DNA of 37,371 nucleotides from Acidimicrobiales bacterium (GTDB taxonomy: Bacteria; Actinomycetota; Acidimicrobiia; Acidimicrobiales; RAAP-2): contig JADMIJ010000040.1 of the NCBI GenBank assembly GCA_015478655.1, positions 1-37,371 of the forward strand, in the 5' to 3' direction. Numbering within the stretch: the stretch's first letter is position 1; each line of letters opens with the position of its first letter. The notes beneath the pieces are model-generated. The model worked only from the letters and a program-made list of their open reading frames with translations, was not told where the DNA came from and searched no databases. Shown here in pieces: positions 18,804-26,764 of this stretch. The translations under genes and the position numbers were made by a program.

Positions 18804-18809
18804 CGGCTG

Positions 18810-19289
18810 TCAGGTCCCGTGGTTAACTGCAGGAGTACCGGGCGCCCGCGCGAAGTCGTCAACCACCCGCTCGAGCGCGCCCGCCAGCTCGCGCAATTCG
18901 GCAGACGTCCATCCGGCAAACGTCTCGGTCACGATGTCATCGGTGGCGGACCGGTAGGCGCCGAAGGCGGCCGTGCCCGCGGGTGTGAGCGTGACGATGG
19001 CAGCCCGCCCGTCGGAGCGGTCCCCTCGGCGGGCCACGTAGCCGTCCTCCACCAGGCGCCGGATCTCGCGACTCACCAGCGGCGGCTCGAGCCCGGTCTG
19101 GCGGGCGATGTCGGTCACCCGCAGCGGGCCCCGGGCGTGGACCGCGGCCAGGATGGCGATACCCGGACGGGAGATCCGGACGCCCGAACGCTCGGCCCGG
19201 ATCCTCGCCGCCTCCCGCCCATTGCCGATCCTCCCCATCCGGGTGATGGCCTGTTCCACCCGACGAAGGTCGTCACGCCGTCGCGCCAT
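18810..19289 (-). CDS. MarR-family transcriptional regulator
   Basis: 159-residue winged-helix regulator. SRPGIAILAAVHARGPLRVTDIARQTGLEPPLVSREIRRLVEDGYVARRGDRSDGRAAIVTLTPAGTAAF is the complete MarR DNA-binding core: helix-turn-helix, recognition helix, then the DxRxxxxxLT wing. Dimerisation helices lie at both ends. It is transcribed away from the four-gene operon starting at 19416, the usual position for a repressor of that operon that responds to its substrate. The 126-base gap between them is noticeably AT-richer than its surroundings and has repeated TATTTGA elements. Confidence 0.93.
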   Translation of the reverse strand: MARRRDDLRRVEQAITRMGRIGNGREAARIRAERSGVRISRPGIAILAAVHARGPLRVTDIARQTGLEPPLVSREIRRLVEDGYVARRGDRSDGRAAIVTLTPAGTAAFGAYRSATDDIVTETFAGWTSAELRELAGALERVVDDFARAPGTPAVNHGT

Positions 19290-19300
19290 TGGGCCGAGGC

Positions 19301-19341
19301 TATACCTATTTGATTGACCAAGTTATTTGACTCGGTACATG
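19301..19341. promoter_or_regulatory. AT-rich divergent control region, candidate MarR operator
   Basis: TATTTGATT (19307-19315) and TATTTGACT (19324-19332) are near-identical direct repeats 17 bases apart, flanking the imperfect dyad TTGATTGACCAA. TTGACC (19314-19319) and TACATG (19336-19341), 16 bases apart, could form the plus-strand promoter, so bound regulator would cover it. The region is strikingly AT-rich for this genome. Confidence 0.5.
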
Positions 19342-19415
19342 ACCTCTGGCAAGGTGACCGTATGCCCAACGGAGGCCATGGCAATGGGTGACCTCATGGG
19401 CAGGGACCGCCTCCG

Positions 19416-20645
19416 ATGACGGAGGGGCGGCGGCGCATCCGGTACGCCGGAAGCGTGCACGACGAGCGGGAGATCGCCGCCGTGGTCGAGGTGCTGCGCG
19501 ACGGCCCCACCGGCCTGCGCATCGGCCGTCGCACCCGCCAGTTCGAGGAGCGGGTCGCCTCCCTCATGGGCAAGCGTCGGGGTGTGATGTGCAACTCCGG
19601 CTCGTCGGCGCTGTACCTGGCCATCGAACTGCTCGGGCTCGAGCCTGGCGACGAGGTGATCACCCCGGCCCTGACCTTCTCCACCGACATCGCCGCCATC
19701 CTCCGGTCCGGTGCGGTGCCGGTCTTCGTGGACGTCGAGCCCGACACGTTCAATATGGATGTAGGGGCCGTCGAGGACATGGTGGGGCCGAGGACCCGAG
19801 CCATCCTGGCCCCGAACCTGATCGGCAATGCGCCTGACTGGGACCGGCTCCGAGACCTCGCCGATGTCCACCGCCTCCAGCTCGTCGAGGACTCCTGTGA
19901 TGCCCTCGGGCTCACGCTGGGGGGCCGGCCCACCGGAGCCCGGGCGGACATCTCGGTCACCAGCTTTGCCCTCTCGCACATCATCACCGCGGCCGGTACC
20001 GGGGGGATGATCTGCCTCGACGATGCCGAAATGCTGGATCGGTGCCTCGTGCTCAGGCGGTGGGGACGGCGATCGGAGGTGCAGCTGTTCGGATCGCGCC
20101 GGGATAGCGGCGACCGCTTCTTCTCCGACCTCGACGGGATGGAGTACGACGACCTCTTCATCTTCGACGAGGTGGGCTGGAACTTCGAGCCATCGGAGGT
20201 GTCGGCGGCATTCGGGCTGGTGCAACTGGACAAGCTCGATGAGAACCTGGCCCGCCGGAAGCGCAACTTCCAGATCCTCTTCGAGCACCTGGGGATGCGC
20301 CCGGATCTGTTCGTGCGACCCCGCACCCTTACCGGCCTGGACACGGCATGGCACATGTTCCCGTTCCTCGTCCAGGAGGACGGCCTGCGGCGTAGCGCCC
20401 TCCAGCAATGGATGGAGTCCCGCGGGGTCGACACCCGCATGGTGTGGAGTGGCAATGCAACAAGGCAGCCGGCATTCCGGAACCGACCACACCGGGTACC
20501 GAACGGGGGACTTCCCAACGCCGACGCGGTGATGGCCCGGGGCTTGGTCCTCCCGTGCAATCATGGTCTCGAGGACGAGGACATGGCGTACATCTGCGAG
20601 ACGCTTGACCAGTTTGTGGAACAGACGGGCGAGATGGCTTCGTGA
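19416..20645 (+). CDS. DegT/DnrJ/EryC1/StrS-fold PLP/PMP enzyme with His at the lysine position (ColD/RfbH-like)
   Basis: 409-residue fold-type I enzyme of the sugar aminotransferase family. CNSGSSALYLAIELLGLEPGDEVITPALTFSTDIAAI and the pyridine-pairing Asp in LVEDSCDALG are normal. The Schiff-base lysine position is His188 (TSFALSHIITAAGTGG), as in the 3-dehydrases ColD and E1/RfbH, which use a histidine and PMP chemistry. The segment from RRWGRRSEVQLFG to FDEVGWNFEPSEVSAAFGLVQLDKL also follows the E1/RfbH pattern, but the four iron-sulfur cysteines of E1 are absent, as in ColD. A dehydrase or dehydratase, not an aminotransferase, is therefore expected. It overlaps the next gene by four bases and faces MarR; no sugar genes are nearby. 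Confidence 0.85.
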   Translation: MTEGRRRIRYAGSVHDEREIAAVVEVLRDGPTGLRIGRRTRQFEERVASLMGKRRGVMCNSGSSALYLAIELLGLEPGDEVITPALTFSTDIAAILRSGAVPVFVDVEPDTFNMDVGAVEDMVGPRTRAILAPNLIGNAPDWDRLRDLADVHRLQLVEDSCDALGLTLGGRPTGARADISVTSFALSHIITAAGTGGMICLDDAEMLDRCLVLRRWGRRSEVQLFGSRRDSGDRFFSDLDGMEYDDLFIFDEVGWNFEPSEVSAAFGLVQLDKLDENLARRKRNFQILFEHLGMRPDLFVRPRTLTGLDTAWHMFPFLVQEDGLRRSALQQWMESRGVDTRMVWSGNATRQPAFRNRPHRVPNGGLPNADAVMARGLVLPCNHGLEDEDMAYICETLDQFVEQTGEMAS

Positions 20646-21874
20646 TCCCTCCGGCAGCCACCCAGCCGAAGGGTGGGGAGCGCTACACCTTGATATCCAG
20701 CGACTGCCACGCCGGCGGGAACCACCAGATGTACCGCGACTACCTCGAGGCGCGGTATCTGGATCAATTCGACCACTGGCGATCGCAGTACTCGAACCCG
20801 TTCCGCGATCTCACCAACGACACCCGCGACCGCAACTGGAACGACGAACGCCGGATCGCCGAGCAGGAGGCCGACGGCTGCGTGGCCGAGGTGGTCTTCC
20901 CCAACACCATTCCCCCGTTCTTCCCGACAGGCGCCGTGGTGGCCCGCCCGCCCACGCCCGAGGAGTACGAGCTGCGCCTGGTGGGGCTGCGGGCCCACAA
21001 CCGGTGGTTGGCAGACTGGTGCGCCGCCCACGCCGTCCGCAGGGCGGGCATCGGCCAGATCCTCCTCAACGATCTCGACGATGCCATCGCCGACGTCCGG
21101 TGGTGCGCGGACCACGGACTCCGTGGCGGCGTGCTCCTGCCGGGGGTCCCCGACGACATGGCCCATCTGCTGCCGCTCTACGCCCCGGCGCTCGACCGGC
21201 TGTGGGCGGTCTGCGAGGAGCTCGGTGTGGTGGTGAACGCCCACTCGGGAGGATCGGGGATGCCGGACTACGGCCCCTACCGGGCGGCCTCTCAGCTGTG
21301 GATCGTCGAGACGTCATTCTTCTCCCGCCGACCACTCAGCCACCTGCTGGTCGGTGGGGTCTTCGAGCGCTTCCCCGACCTGCGGCTGGTGGTGGTGGAG
21401 CAGGGCGCCTCATGGATCCCGCCGCTGCTCGACCAGCTCGACGGCTACTACGAGCAGATCCGGTCGGTCGGCCGGATCGGCGAGCTCAAGTACTCCCCCG
21501 ACGAGGTGCCGCCGATACGCCCGAGCGAGTACTTCTCCCGCAACTGCTGGGTGACGGCCAGCTTCCCCTCGCCGGTTGAAGCGGAGAGCAGGCACCGGAT
21601 CGGGATCGATCGATTCCTGTGGGGAAGTGACTACCCTCACGACGAGTCGAGTTTCCCCAACACCCGCGAGGCGCTGCGACGCTCGTTCGCAGGCGCCGGC
21701 GAGGCCGAGTTCCGCCAGTTGCTCGGGGGCAACGCAGCCGAGGTATACGGATTCGATCTCGAGGCTCTGCGACCCCGTGCGGACGCGGTCGGGCCCACCG
21801 TTGCCGAATTGGCCGAGCCCTACGCCGGCGGAGTTCCCGCAGGCAACCGCAGCCCCGCGTTCACCCGGCCATGA
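20642..21874 (+). CDS. Amidohydrolase-2 family metal-dependent hydrolase/decarboxylase
   Basis: 410-residue TIM-barrel protein of the amidohydrolase-2 group (relatives include ACMSD-type decarboxylases and ring-cleavage hydrolases). LISSDCHAGG supplies the N-terminal metal motif in a D-x-H form, VVNAHSGGSG a second histidine, LVVVEQGASWIPPLLDQLD the typical strand-six region, and FLWGSDYPHDESSFPNT the C-terminal metal aspartate. GTG 20642 overlaps the upstream stop (GTGA), and its own stop overlaps the next ATG, so three proteins are made in tight coupling. The substrate is likely that of the adjoining ColD-like enzyme. Confidence 0.9.
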   Translation: MIPPAATQPKGGERYTLISSDCHAGGNHQMYRDYLEARYLDQFDHWRSQYSNPFRDLTNDTRDRNWNDERRIAEQEADGCVAEVVFPNTIPPFFPTGAVVARPPTPEEYELRLVGLRAHNRWLADWCAAHAVRRAGIGQILLNDLDDAIADVRWCADHGLRGGVLLPGVPDDMAHLLPLYAPALDRLWAVCEELGVVVNAHSGGSGMPDYGPYRAASQLWIVETSFFSRRPLSHLLVGGVFERFPDLRLVVVEQGASWIPPLLDQLDGYYEQIRSVGRIGELKYSPDEVPPIRPSEYFSRNCWVTASFPSPVEAESRHRIGIDRFLWGSDYPHDESSFPNTREALRRSFAGAGEAEFRQLLGGNAAEVYGFDLEALRPRADAVGPTVAELAEPYAGGVPAGNRSPAFTRP

Positions 21875-22770
21875 CCGGTCCCGGCCCTGGTCCCGCAGCC
21901 CGGCCCGGTCCCACCACGGTTCGGTTCGCCGGCCGGCGGGCCATCGTGACCGGCGCCAGCCGCGGCATCGGTGCCGGCGTCGCCGTGCGCCTGGCGGCGG
22001 AGGGTGCCGACGTGGCTATCGTGGCCCGGACATTGGATCACCATCCGAGCCTACCCGGCAGCCTGCGGGCGACCGCAGCACGGATGGCCCCGTTCGGTGG
22101 GCGGGTCGTCACCGTGGTCGCCGACCTCTCCGACGATGATGACCGCGGCCGCGTCGTCCCTGAGGCTGTGGCCGGGCTCGGTGGGCCGGCCGACATCCTG
22201 GTCAACAATGCCGCCGCCGCCATCTACCAGCCCCTGGCCGATTTCCCTCTGCGTCGTCGGCTGCTCACCTTCGTCCTCAACGTCGAGGCCCCCCTCGACC
22301 TCATGCAGGCCGTCCTGCCGTCGATGCGCGCCGCCGGCCGGGGGTGGATCGTCAACCTCTCCAGCGCCACCGCCCGTCCACGACCCGGTCCTCCCTTCGT
22401 GAAGGGCGCGCCTCCCACCATGGCCGTGTACGGAGCCTCCAAGGCGGCTCTGAACCGCCTCACCAACGCACTGGCCGACGAGGTCTGGGGTGAGGGCATC
22501 CGGGTGAACACCGTGGAGCCGCGGGCGGCGGTCATGACCGAGGGGGCCACTGCCCTCATCGGCGACATGGCCGAGGACCGAGTCGAATCACTGGAGACCA
22601 TGGTGGAGGCGGCCGTGGCCCTCTGCGACTGCCCGGCCGAGCGCACCGGCCAGGTGGTCGTGAGCCTCGATCTGCTCGCCATGCTCGATCGACCGGTATT
22701 GTCCCTCGATGCGCGACAGACGATGGCGACCTCTCCTGCGGGTTCCGAGCCCGAGCCCTCATCGGCGTGA
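21871..22770 (+). CDS. Short-chain dehydrogenase/reductase
   Basis: 299-residue Rossmann-fold NAD(P)-dependent oxidoreductase. Cofactor loop VTGASRGIGAGVAV, NNAAA in place of NNAG, catalytic Ser in NLSSATA and the YGASK motif with Tyr and Lys. An insertion (RPRPGPPFVKGAPPTM) separates Ser from Tyr more than usual, and about 30 residues of low-complexity tail follow the last strand. ATG 21871 overlaps the upstream stop (ATGA). Third gene of the MarR-facing operon. Confidence 0.92.
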   Translation: MTGPGPGPAARPGPTTVRFAGRRAIVTGASRGIGAGVAVRLAAEGADVAIVARTLDHHPSLPGSLRATAARMAPFGGRVVTVVADLSDDDDRGRVVPEAVAGLGGPADILVNNAAAAIYQPLADFPLRRRLLTFVLNVEAPLDLMQAVLPSMRAAGRGWIVNLSSATARPRPGPPFVKGAPPTMAVYGASKAALNRLTNALADEVWGEGIRVNTVEPRAAVMTEGATALIGDMAEDRVESLETMVEAAVALCDCPAERTGQVVVSLDLLAMLDRPVLSLDARQTMATSPAGSEPEPSSA

Positions 22771-22861
22771 CCGTCGCCCACCACGGCCTTCCCGCCCGAT
22801 CCGGGAGCATGGCCTCGTCGCTGTCAACGCCATGAGCCGGCCACGAGGGAGGCGGTAGGGC

Positions 22862-24091
22862 GTGGACTTCGACGACACCGCCGAGGAGGCCGCGTTCCGA
22901 GCAGAGGCCCGGGCATTCCTGGTGCAGCATGCGCCACCCCGGACCTCGGACACCACCAGCCGCCTGCTTCGCCACGATCCCGACCCGGAGGTGGTGGCCG
23001 AGCACGTCCGCCGATGCAAGGAGTGGCAACACACCCTGCACGCCAACGGCTGGGCCGGCATCACCTGGCCCGAGGAATTCGGCGGGCGGGGCGGAACCGG
23101 TGTGGAGCAGGCCATCTTCGACGCCGAACAGTCATCGTTCGACGTGTCCACCGGGGTGTTCGCGGTCGGCATCGGGATGGTCGGACCGACGCTCATCGCC
23201 CACGGCAGCCAGCAACACAAGGACAGGTACCTCGGGCCCCTCCTCCGTGGCGAAGAGATCTGGTGCCAGCTCTTCAGCGAGCCGGGCGCCGGCTCGGACC
23301 TGGCCGGACTGTCCACCAAGGCGGTCCTCGACGGCGACGAGTGGGTGGTGGACGGACAGAAGGTGTGGACCAGCGGCGCCCAGCACAGCGACATGGCCAT
23401 CCTGTTGACCCGCACCGACACCTCGGTGCCCAAGCACGCCGGCATCACGTACCTGGTGGTCGACATGGCCTCACCCGGCATCGACGTCCGGCCCCTCCGC
23501 CAGATCAACGGTTCCTCGCACTTCAACGAGGTGTTCCTCTCCGGCGTCCGGATCCCGGCCGGCAATGTCGTCGGGGAGGTCGGTGACGGCTGGCGGGTGG
23601 CCCGGACCACGCTGTCCAACGAACGCGGCCTCATCGGAGGTGGGGGTGCCGCGGCCGCCGGCTTCGCCGACGTCCTGGATCTGGCCCAGCGTTCGGGCCG
23701 GAGCGCCGATCCCCTCGCCCGCCAGAGCCTGGCCTCCCTGTTCGTCCGGACCGAGATCCTCCGGTTCCTGGGTCTCCGGGCCCGCACCGCGGCGAGCCGG
23801 GGGCAGGCGCCGGGCGCGGAGAGCTCGGTGATGAAGCTGGCCTACTCCCAGCACGCCGCCCTCACCGGCAACCTGGTGTTGGACCTCCAGGGGCCGTCGG
23901 GGGCCCTCTCCGGCAAGTCGGCGGCCGATCAGGGCTTCTGGCAGCAGCAGTTCCTCGGGCAGTGGTCCGTGCGCATCGGCGGGGGCACGGACCAGATCCA
24001 GCGCAATGTGATCGGTGAGCGGGTCCTCGGCCTGCCGCCCGAAGCCAGGGTTGACCGAGGCCGGCCGTTCAGCGAGCGTACCGAGGCCTGA
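22862..24091 (+). CDS. Acyl-CoA dehydrogenase, catalytic Glu position changed to Gly
   Basis: 409-residue flavoprotein of the actinobacterial FadE type. FAD and substrate motifs are standard: EEIWCQLFSEPGAGSDLAGL, DEWVVDGQKVWTSGAQHSDM, FNEVFLSGVRIPAGNVVG. The C-terminus reads RIGGGTDQIQRNVIGERVLGLP: the MCAD-type catalytic glutamate is replaced by glycine (about residue 373), unlike the homologue at 6582-7778. It may use a base from another helix, as in LCAD/IVD, or be the non-catalytic partner of a heteromer. GTG 22862 has GGGAGG upstream. Last gene of the operon, 91 bases after the SDR. Confidence 0.92.
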   Translation: MDFDDTAEEAAFRAEARAFLVQHAPPRTSDTTSRLLRHDPDPEVVAEHVRRCKEWQHTLHANGWAGITWPEEFGGRGGTGVEQAIFDAEQSSFDVSTGVFAVGIGMVGPTLIAHGSQQHKDRYLGPLLRGEEIWCQLFSEPGAGSDLAGLSTKAVLDGDEWVVDGQKVWTSGAQHSDMAILLTRTDTSVPKHAGITYLVVDMASPGIDVRPLRQINGSSHFNEVFLSGVRIPAGNVVGEVGDGWRVARTTLSNERGLIGGGGAAAAGFADVLDLAQRSGRSADPLARQSLASLFVRTEILRFLGLRARTAASRGQAPGAESSVMKLAYSQHAALTGNLVLDLQGPSGALSGKSAADQGFWQQQFLGQWSVRIGGGTDQIQRNVIGERVLGLPPEARVDRGRPFSERTEA

Positions 24092-24147
24092 GTGAGGCGC
24101 ACCGGGCCCTCGCCAACACCGACCCGTACCCGGCCGCCTCGTCCGGC

Positions 24148-24906
24148 TCAGCGGACGGTGGCTCCCCCGTCGACGGCGATGACCTGTCCGGTGACGTAGC
24201 TGGTCTCAGCACTGAGCAGGGACATCATGGTGGCGCCGATCTCCCCCGCCTGTCCGACGCGACGCAACGGAAGGTCGGCGGAGACCGACTCGGCCGTGGA
24301 CGGGTCGGCGAACGCCGCCCCCATCCCCTCCCCGGCGGTGGCACCTGGGCAGACGCAGTTGACCCGGACACCGCGGGGGCCGTACTGGACGGCCGCCAAC
24401 CGGGTGAGGGAGATGACCCCTCCCTTGCTGGACGTATAGGCCGGACCGAAGCCGTGACCCCGGAGCCCGGCGGTGGAAGCCACCGTGACCACCGACGAGC
24501 CCGACCCGAGGTGGGGAAGGGCGGCCCGGAGGGTGAGGAAGGTCCCTCGGAGGTTGACGCCGATGACCCGGTCGAAGGTGGCCAGCTCCACCTTTTCGAT
24601 GTCGGCCAGATCCTCCGGGTCGAAGATGCCGGCACAGGTGGCGACACCGTCGATCAATCCGAACCGCGACAAGACCGAGGCCACCGCGGCGGCAATCGAT
24701 GCCTCGTCGCCGACGTCGGCCACCACGGCGAGCGGCTGGCCGACTCCGGTGGTCCCGATGGCTGCGGCGGTCTCCTCGAGCCGGGGGCCATCGCGGTCGA
24801 CCATGGCCACGCCCGCGCCCGCCTCGGCCAGACAGGCTGCAGTGGCGCGTCCGATGCCGCTGGCCGCCCCGGTCACCAACACGACGCGGCCGTTCATATC
24901 GGGCAT
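24148..24906 (-). CDS. Short-chain dehydrogenase/reductase
   Basis: 252-residue NAD(P)-dependent oxidoreductase. VLVTGAASGIGRATAACL is the cofactor loop, MVDRDG follows strand two, and the catalytic Ser (VASTAG) and YTSSK are intact. The usual NNAG is ATCAG, a mild deviation. The C-terminal YVTGQVIAVDGGATVR is classic. ATG 24906 has GGAGGAGG four bases before it; the long open frame upstream is noise. Convergent with the acyl-CoA dehydrogenase and 91 bases downstream of the SRPBCC gene on the same strand. Confidence 0.92.
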   Translation of the reverse strand: MPDMNGRVVLVTGAASGIGRATAACLAEAGAGVAMVDRDGPRLEETAAAIGTTGVGQPLAVVADVGDEASIAAAVASVLSRFGLIDGVATCAGIFDPEDLADIEKVELATFDRVIGVNLRGTFLTLRAALPHLGSGSSVVTVASTAGLRGHGFGPAYTSSKGGVISLTRLAAVQYGPRGVRVNCVCPGATAGEGMGAAFADPSTAESVSADLPLRRVGQAGEIGATMMSLLSAETSYVTGQVIAVDGGATVR

Positions 24907-24997
24907 GGGGCCTCCTCCAGGATTGCTAGTGGATCCGGATAGGCGAGCGTCGTGACGGGGCCGACCGGTGTACGGAGCCAGGACGGCCCGGGTCGGG

Positions 24998-25483
24998 CTA
25001 GGCCGACGCGCCGGGTGCGCTCCTGGCCACGGTCCGGTCGAGGATGCCGAGCGTGGCCCGGAGGGCGCCCTCCGAGATGACGGGGAAGATCCCCGCGTCC
25101 CTCCAGACCGGGTCGATGGCCGACCAGTCGTAATACGAGGTGACGAGCGTGCCCTCCTCGACGGGCTCCAGCTGGTACCCGTAGACGTGGCCGATCTGGG
25201 GGCGGATCTGGCCGAGGATGGTCCAGGCGATCTCACGGTCGGGAACAAACTCGGTGATGGTGACGGTCACGTCGTAACGGCCCATCGGGTAGTCGTTGAG
25301 GGACTCGCGATCCATGTGGACGACGAACGTGTCGCCGATGGCCGACACCGGCCCGCCGGTGGCATCCATCAGCATGCCGGAACTGTCGATGGCCACGTGT
25401 CCCTGCGGGTCGGACAGCACCCTGAAGATGGCTGCAGGGTCTGCGGCAATCGTCCTCTGGACCTCCAACCGTTCGCTCGTCAT
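24998..25483 (-). CDS. SRPBCC (START/Bet v1-fold) family protein
   Basis: 161-residue helix-grip protein. LEVQRTIAADPAAIFRVLSDPQGHVAIDSSG is the standard N-terminal strand and helices, followed by MGRYDVTVTITEFVPDREIAWTI and YGYQLEPVEEGTLVTSYYDWS, and a long C-terminal helix. Such proteins bind hydrophobic ligands or act as cyclases/aromatases; the ligand is unknown. ATG 25483 follows AGGATGAGGAG. Its promoter overlaps that of the divergent hydrolase gene. Probably cotranscribed with the SDR downstream. Confidence 0.88.
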   Translation of the reverse strand: MTSERLEVQRTIAADPAAIFRVLSDPQGHVAIDSSGMLMDATGGPVSAIGDTFVVHMDRESLNDYPMGRYDVTVTITEFVPDREIAWTILGQIRPQIGHVYGYQLEPVEEGTLVTSYYDWSAIDPVWRDAGIFPVISEGALRATLGILDRTVARSAPGASA

Positions 25484-25518
25484 CTCCTCATCCTGCCACG
25501 GACCTCCCGTTGCCGGGG

Positions 25519-25528
25519 ACCCTAGAAT
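25519..25528. promoter_or_regulatory. Back-to-back -10 boxes sharing a TA step
   Basis: ACCCTAGAAT contains TAGAAT on the plus strand (25523-25528, six bases before GTG 25535) and TAGGGT on the minus strand (25519-25524), which would give the SRPBCC gene a short leader with a ribosome site. The two boxes share bases 25523-25524, so the divergent promoters should compete. Confidence 0.55.
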
Positions 25529-25534
25529 CCCCGA

Positions 25535-26668
25535 GTGCCACCACCGGCGGCCTCGGGACGCTGCGACCCCGCCTTCGCCGATGTGCGAGAGGCGTTCCTC
25601 GCCAACTTTGCCGATCGCGACGAGGTCGGTGCGTCGGTTGCGGTCAGCGTCGAGGGCCGGACGGTGGTGGACCTGTGGGGAGGATCAGCCGATGGCCAGG
25701 GCCGGCCGTGGAGCCGCGACACCCTGGTCGACGTCTTCTCGGTGGGCAAGGCCATGGTGGCCCTGTCCCTCCTGGTCCTCATCGACCGGGGGAGGCTGGA
25801 CTTCGACGACCCCGTGGCCCGGCACTGGCCGGAGTTCGCCGCCGCCGGGAAGGGCGCCGTCACCGTGGCCCAGCTGCTCAGCCATCAGGCGGGACTGCCG
25901 GGCCTCCGACAACTCCTCGTCCCGGGTGCGGTGTACGACTGGGAACGGATGACCGGGGCCCTGGCCGCCGAGCCGCCGTGGTGGGATCCGGGCTCGGCTC
26001 ACGGCTACCACGTGAACACCCTCGGATTCCTGGGTGGAGAATTGGTCCGACGGGTGAGCGGAACGAGCTTCGCCCGCTTCTTCGCCACCGAGGTGGCCGG
26101 GCCTCTGGGAGCTGACGTCCATTTCGGTGTCGACCCTCACGACGACCGTCGGGTGGCGGACTTTCTCTTCCCCGGCGAAGCGGCCCTTCCACCTCCCGAC
26201 CCCGGCAACGACTGGTCGCTCGTCTACAACAACCCGCCGGGAGCGTCCGGATTGGGCACCGTCAACAGCCGGGATTGGCGGCGGGCGGTCCACCCCTCGA
26301 CCAACTGCCACTCCCATGCCCGCGGCGTGGCCCGGGTGTACGCGCTGCTCGCCGCCGGTGGTGGCCTCGGAGGCCTTCATCTCCTGGGGCGCTCGGTCAT
26401 GGCCGGAGCCACATCCGAGCTGGCCGTCGGGCCCGACCGGATCCTGGAGCGCAGCACGCGCTTCGGTTTCGGCTTCCAGCTCACCCAGCCCGAGCGTCCC
26501 CTCGGTCCGGGGCCGGAGAGCTTCGGTCACTTCGGGGCCGGCGGTTCTCTCGGCATGGCCGACCCTGTGGCCGGACTGGCCTTCGCCTACGCCATGAACC
26601 GTTTCGGTCAACGCTGGCAGGATCCGCGGAACCAGTCACTCCTGGCCGCCACCTACGCCTGTCTCTGA
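25535..26668 (+). CDS. Beta-lactamase-fold serine hydrolase (EstB-type esterase)
   Basis: 377-residue serine hydrolase of the class C beta-lactamase/EstB esterase group. The nucleophile motif SxxK is FSVGKAM (Ser about residue 69), the tyrosine motif is HGYHVNTLG and the third motif is HFGAGGS. LLSHQAGLPGL is the usual segment after the first motif. Activity on esters, not antibiotics, is typical for this subgroup. No signal peptide, so cytoplasmic. GTG 25535 is fixed by the leaderless TAGAAT box. It converges on the DinB gene. Confidence 0.92.
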   Translation: MPPPAASGRCDPAFADVREAFLANFADRDEVGASVAVSVEGRTVVDLWGGSADGQGRPWSRDTLVDVFSVGKAMVALSLLVLIDRGRLDFDDPVARHWPEFAAAGKGAVTVAQLLSHQAGLPGLRQLLVPGAVYDWERMTGALAAEPPWWDPGSAHGYHVNTLGFLGGELVRRVSGTSFARFFATEVAGPLGADVHFGVDPHDDRRVADFLFPGEAALPPPDPGNDWSLVYNNPPGASGLGTVNSRDWRRAVHPSTNCHSHARGVARVYALLAAGGGLGGLHLLGRSVMAGATSELAVGPDRILERSTRFGFGFQLTQPERPLGPGPESFGHFGAGGSLGMADPVAGLAFAYAMNRFGQRWQDPRNQSLLAATYACL

Positions 26669-26717
26669 CTGTGGGCGCACCGCACCGACCCGTGCTCGGC
26701 GATCCCCACCTCAATGA

Positions 26718-26743
26718 TCGTTCCGGGGCCTCAACCGGAACGA
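26718..26743. terminator. Bidirectional terminator-like hairpin
   Basis: TCGTTCCGG (26718-26726) and CCGGAACGA (26735-26743) form a perfect nine-pair stem with an eight-base loop, midway between convergent genes ending at 26668 and 26765. The best terminator candidate in the window. Confidence 0.6.
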
Positions 26744-26764
26744 CATTCTGGAACGTGGTGGTGA

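Noticed and set aside
19323-20564. 413-codon minus-strand frame opposite the DegT-fold gene
   Set aside because: Reverse-complement shadow; the plus-strand product has all PLP-fold motifs.
24148-25248. Long form (366 codons) of the SDR gene
   Set aside because: The extra N-terminus is Ser/Arg/Pro-rich noise that overlaps the SRPBCC gene; ATG 24906 has a strong ribosome site.
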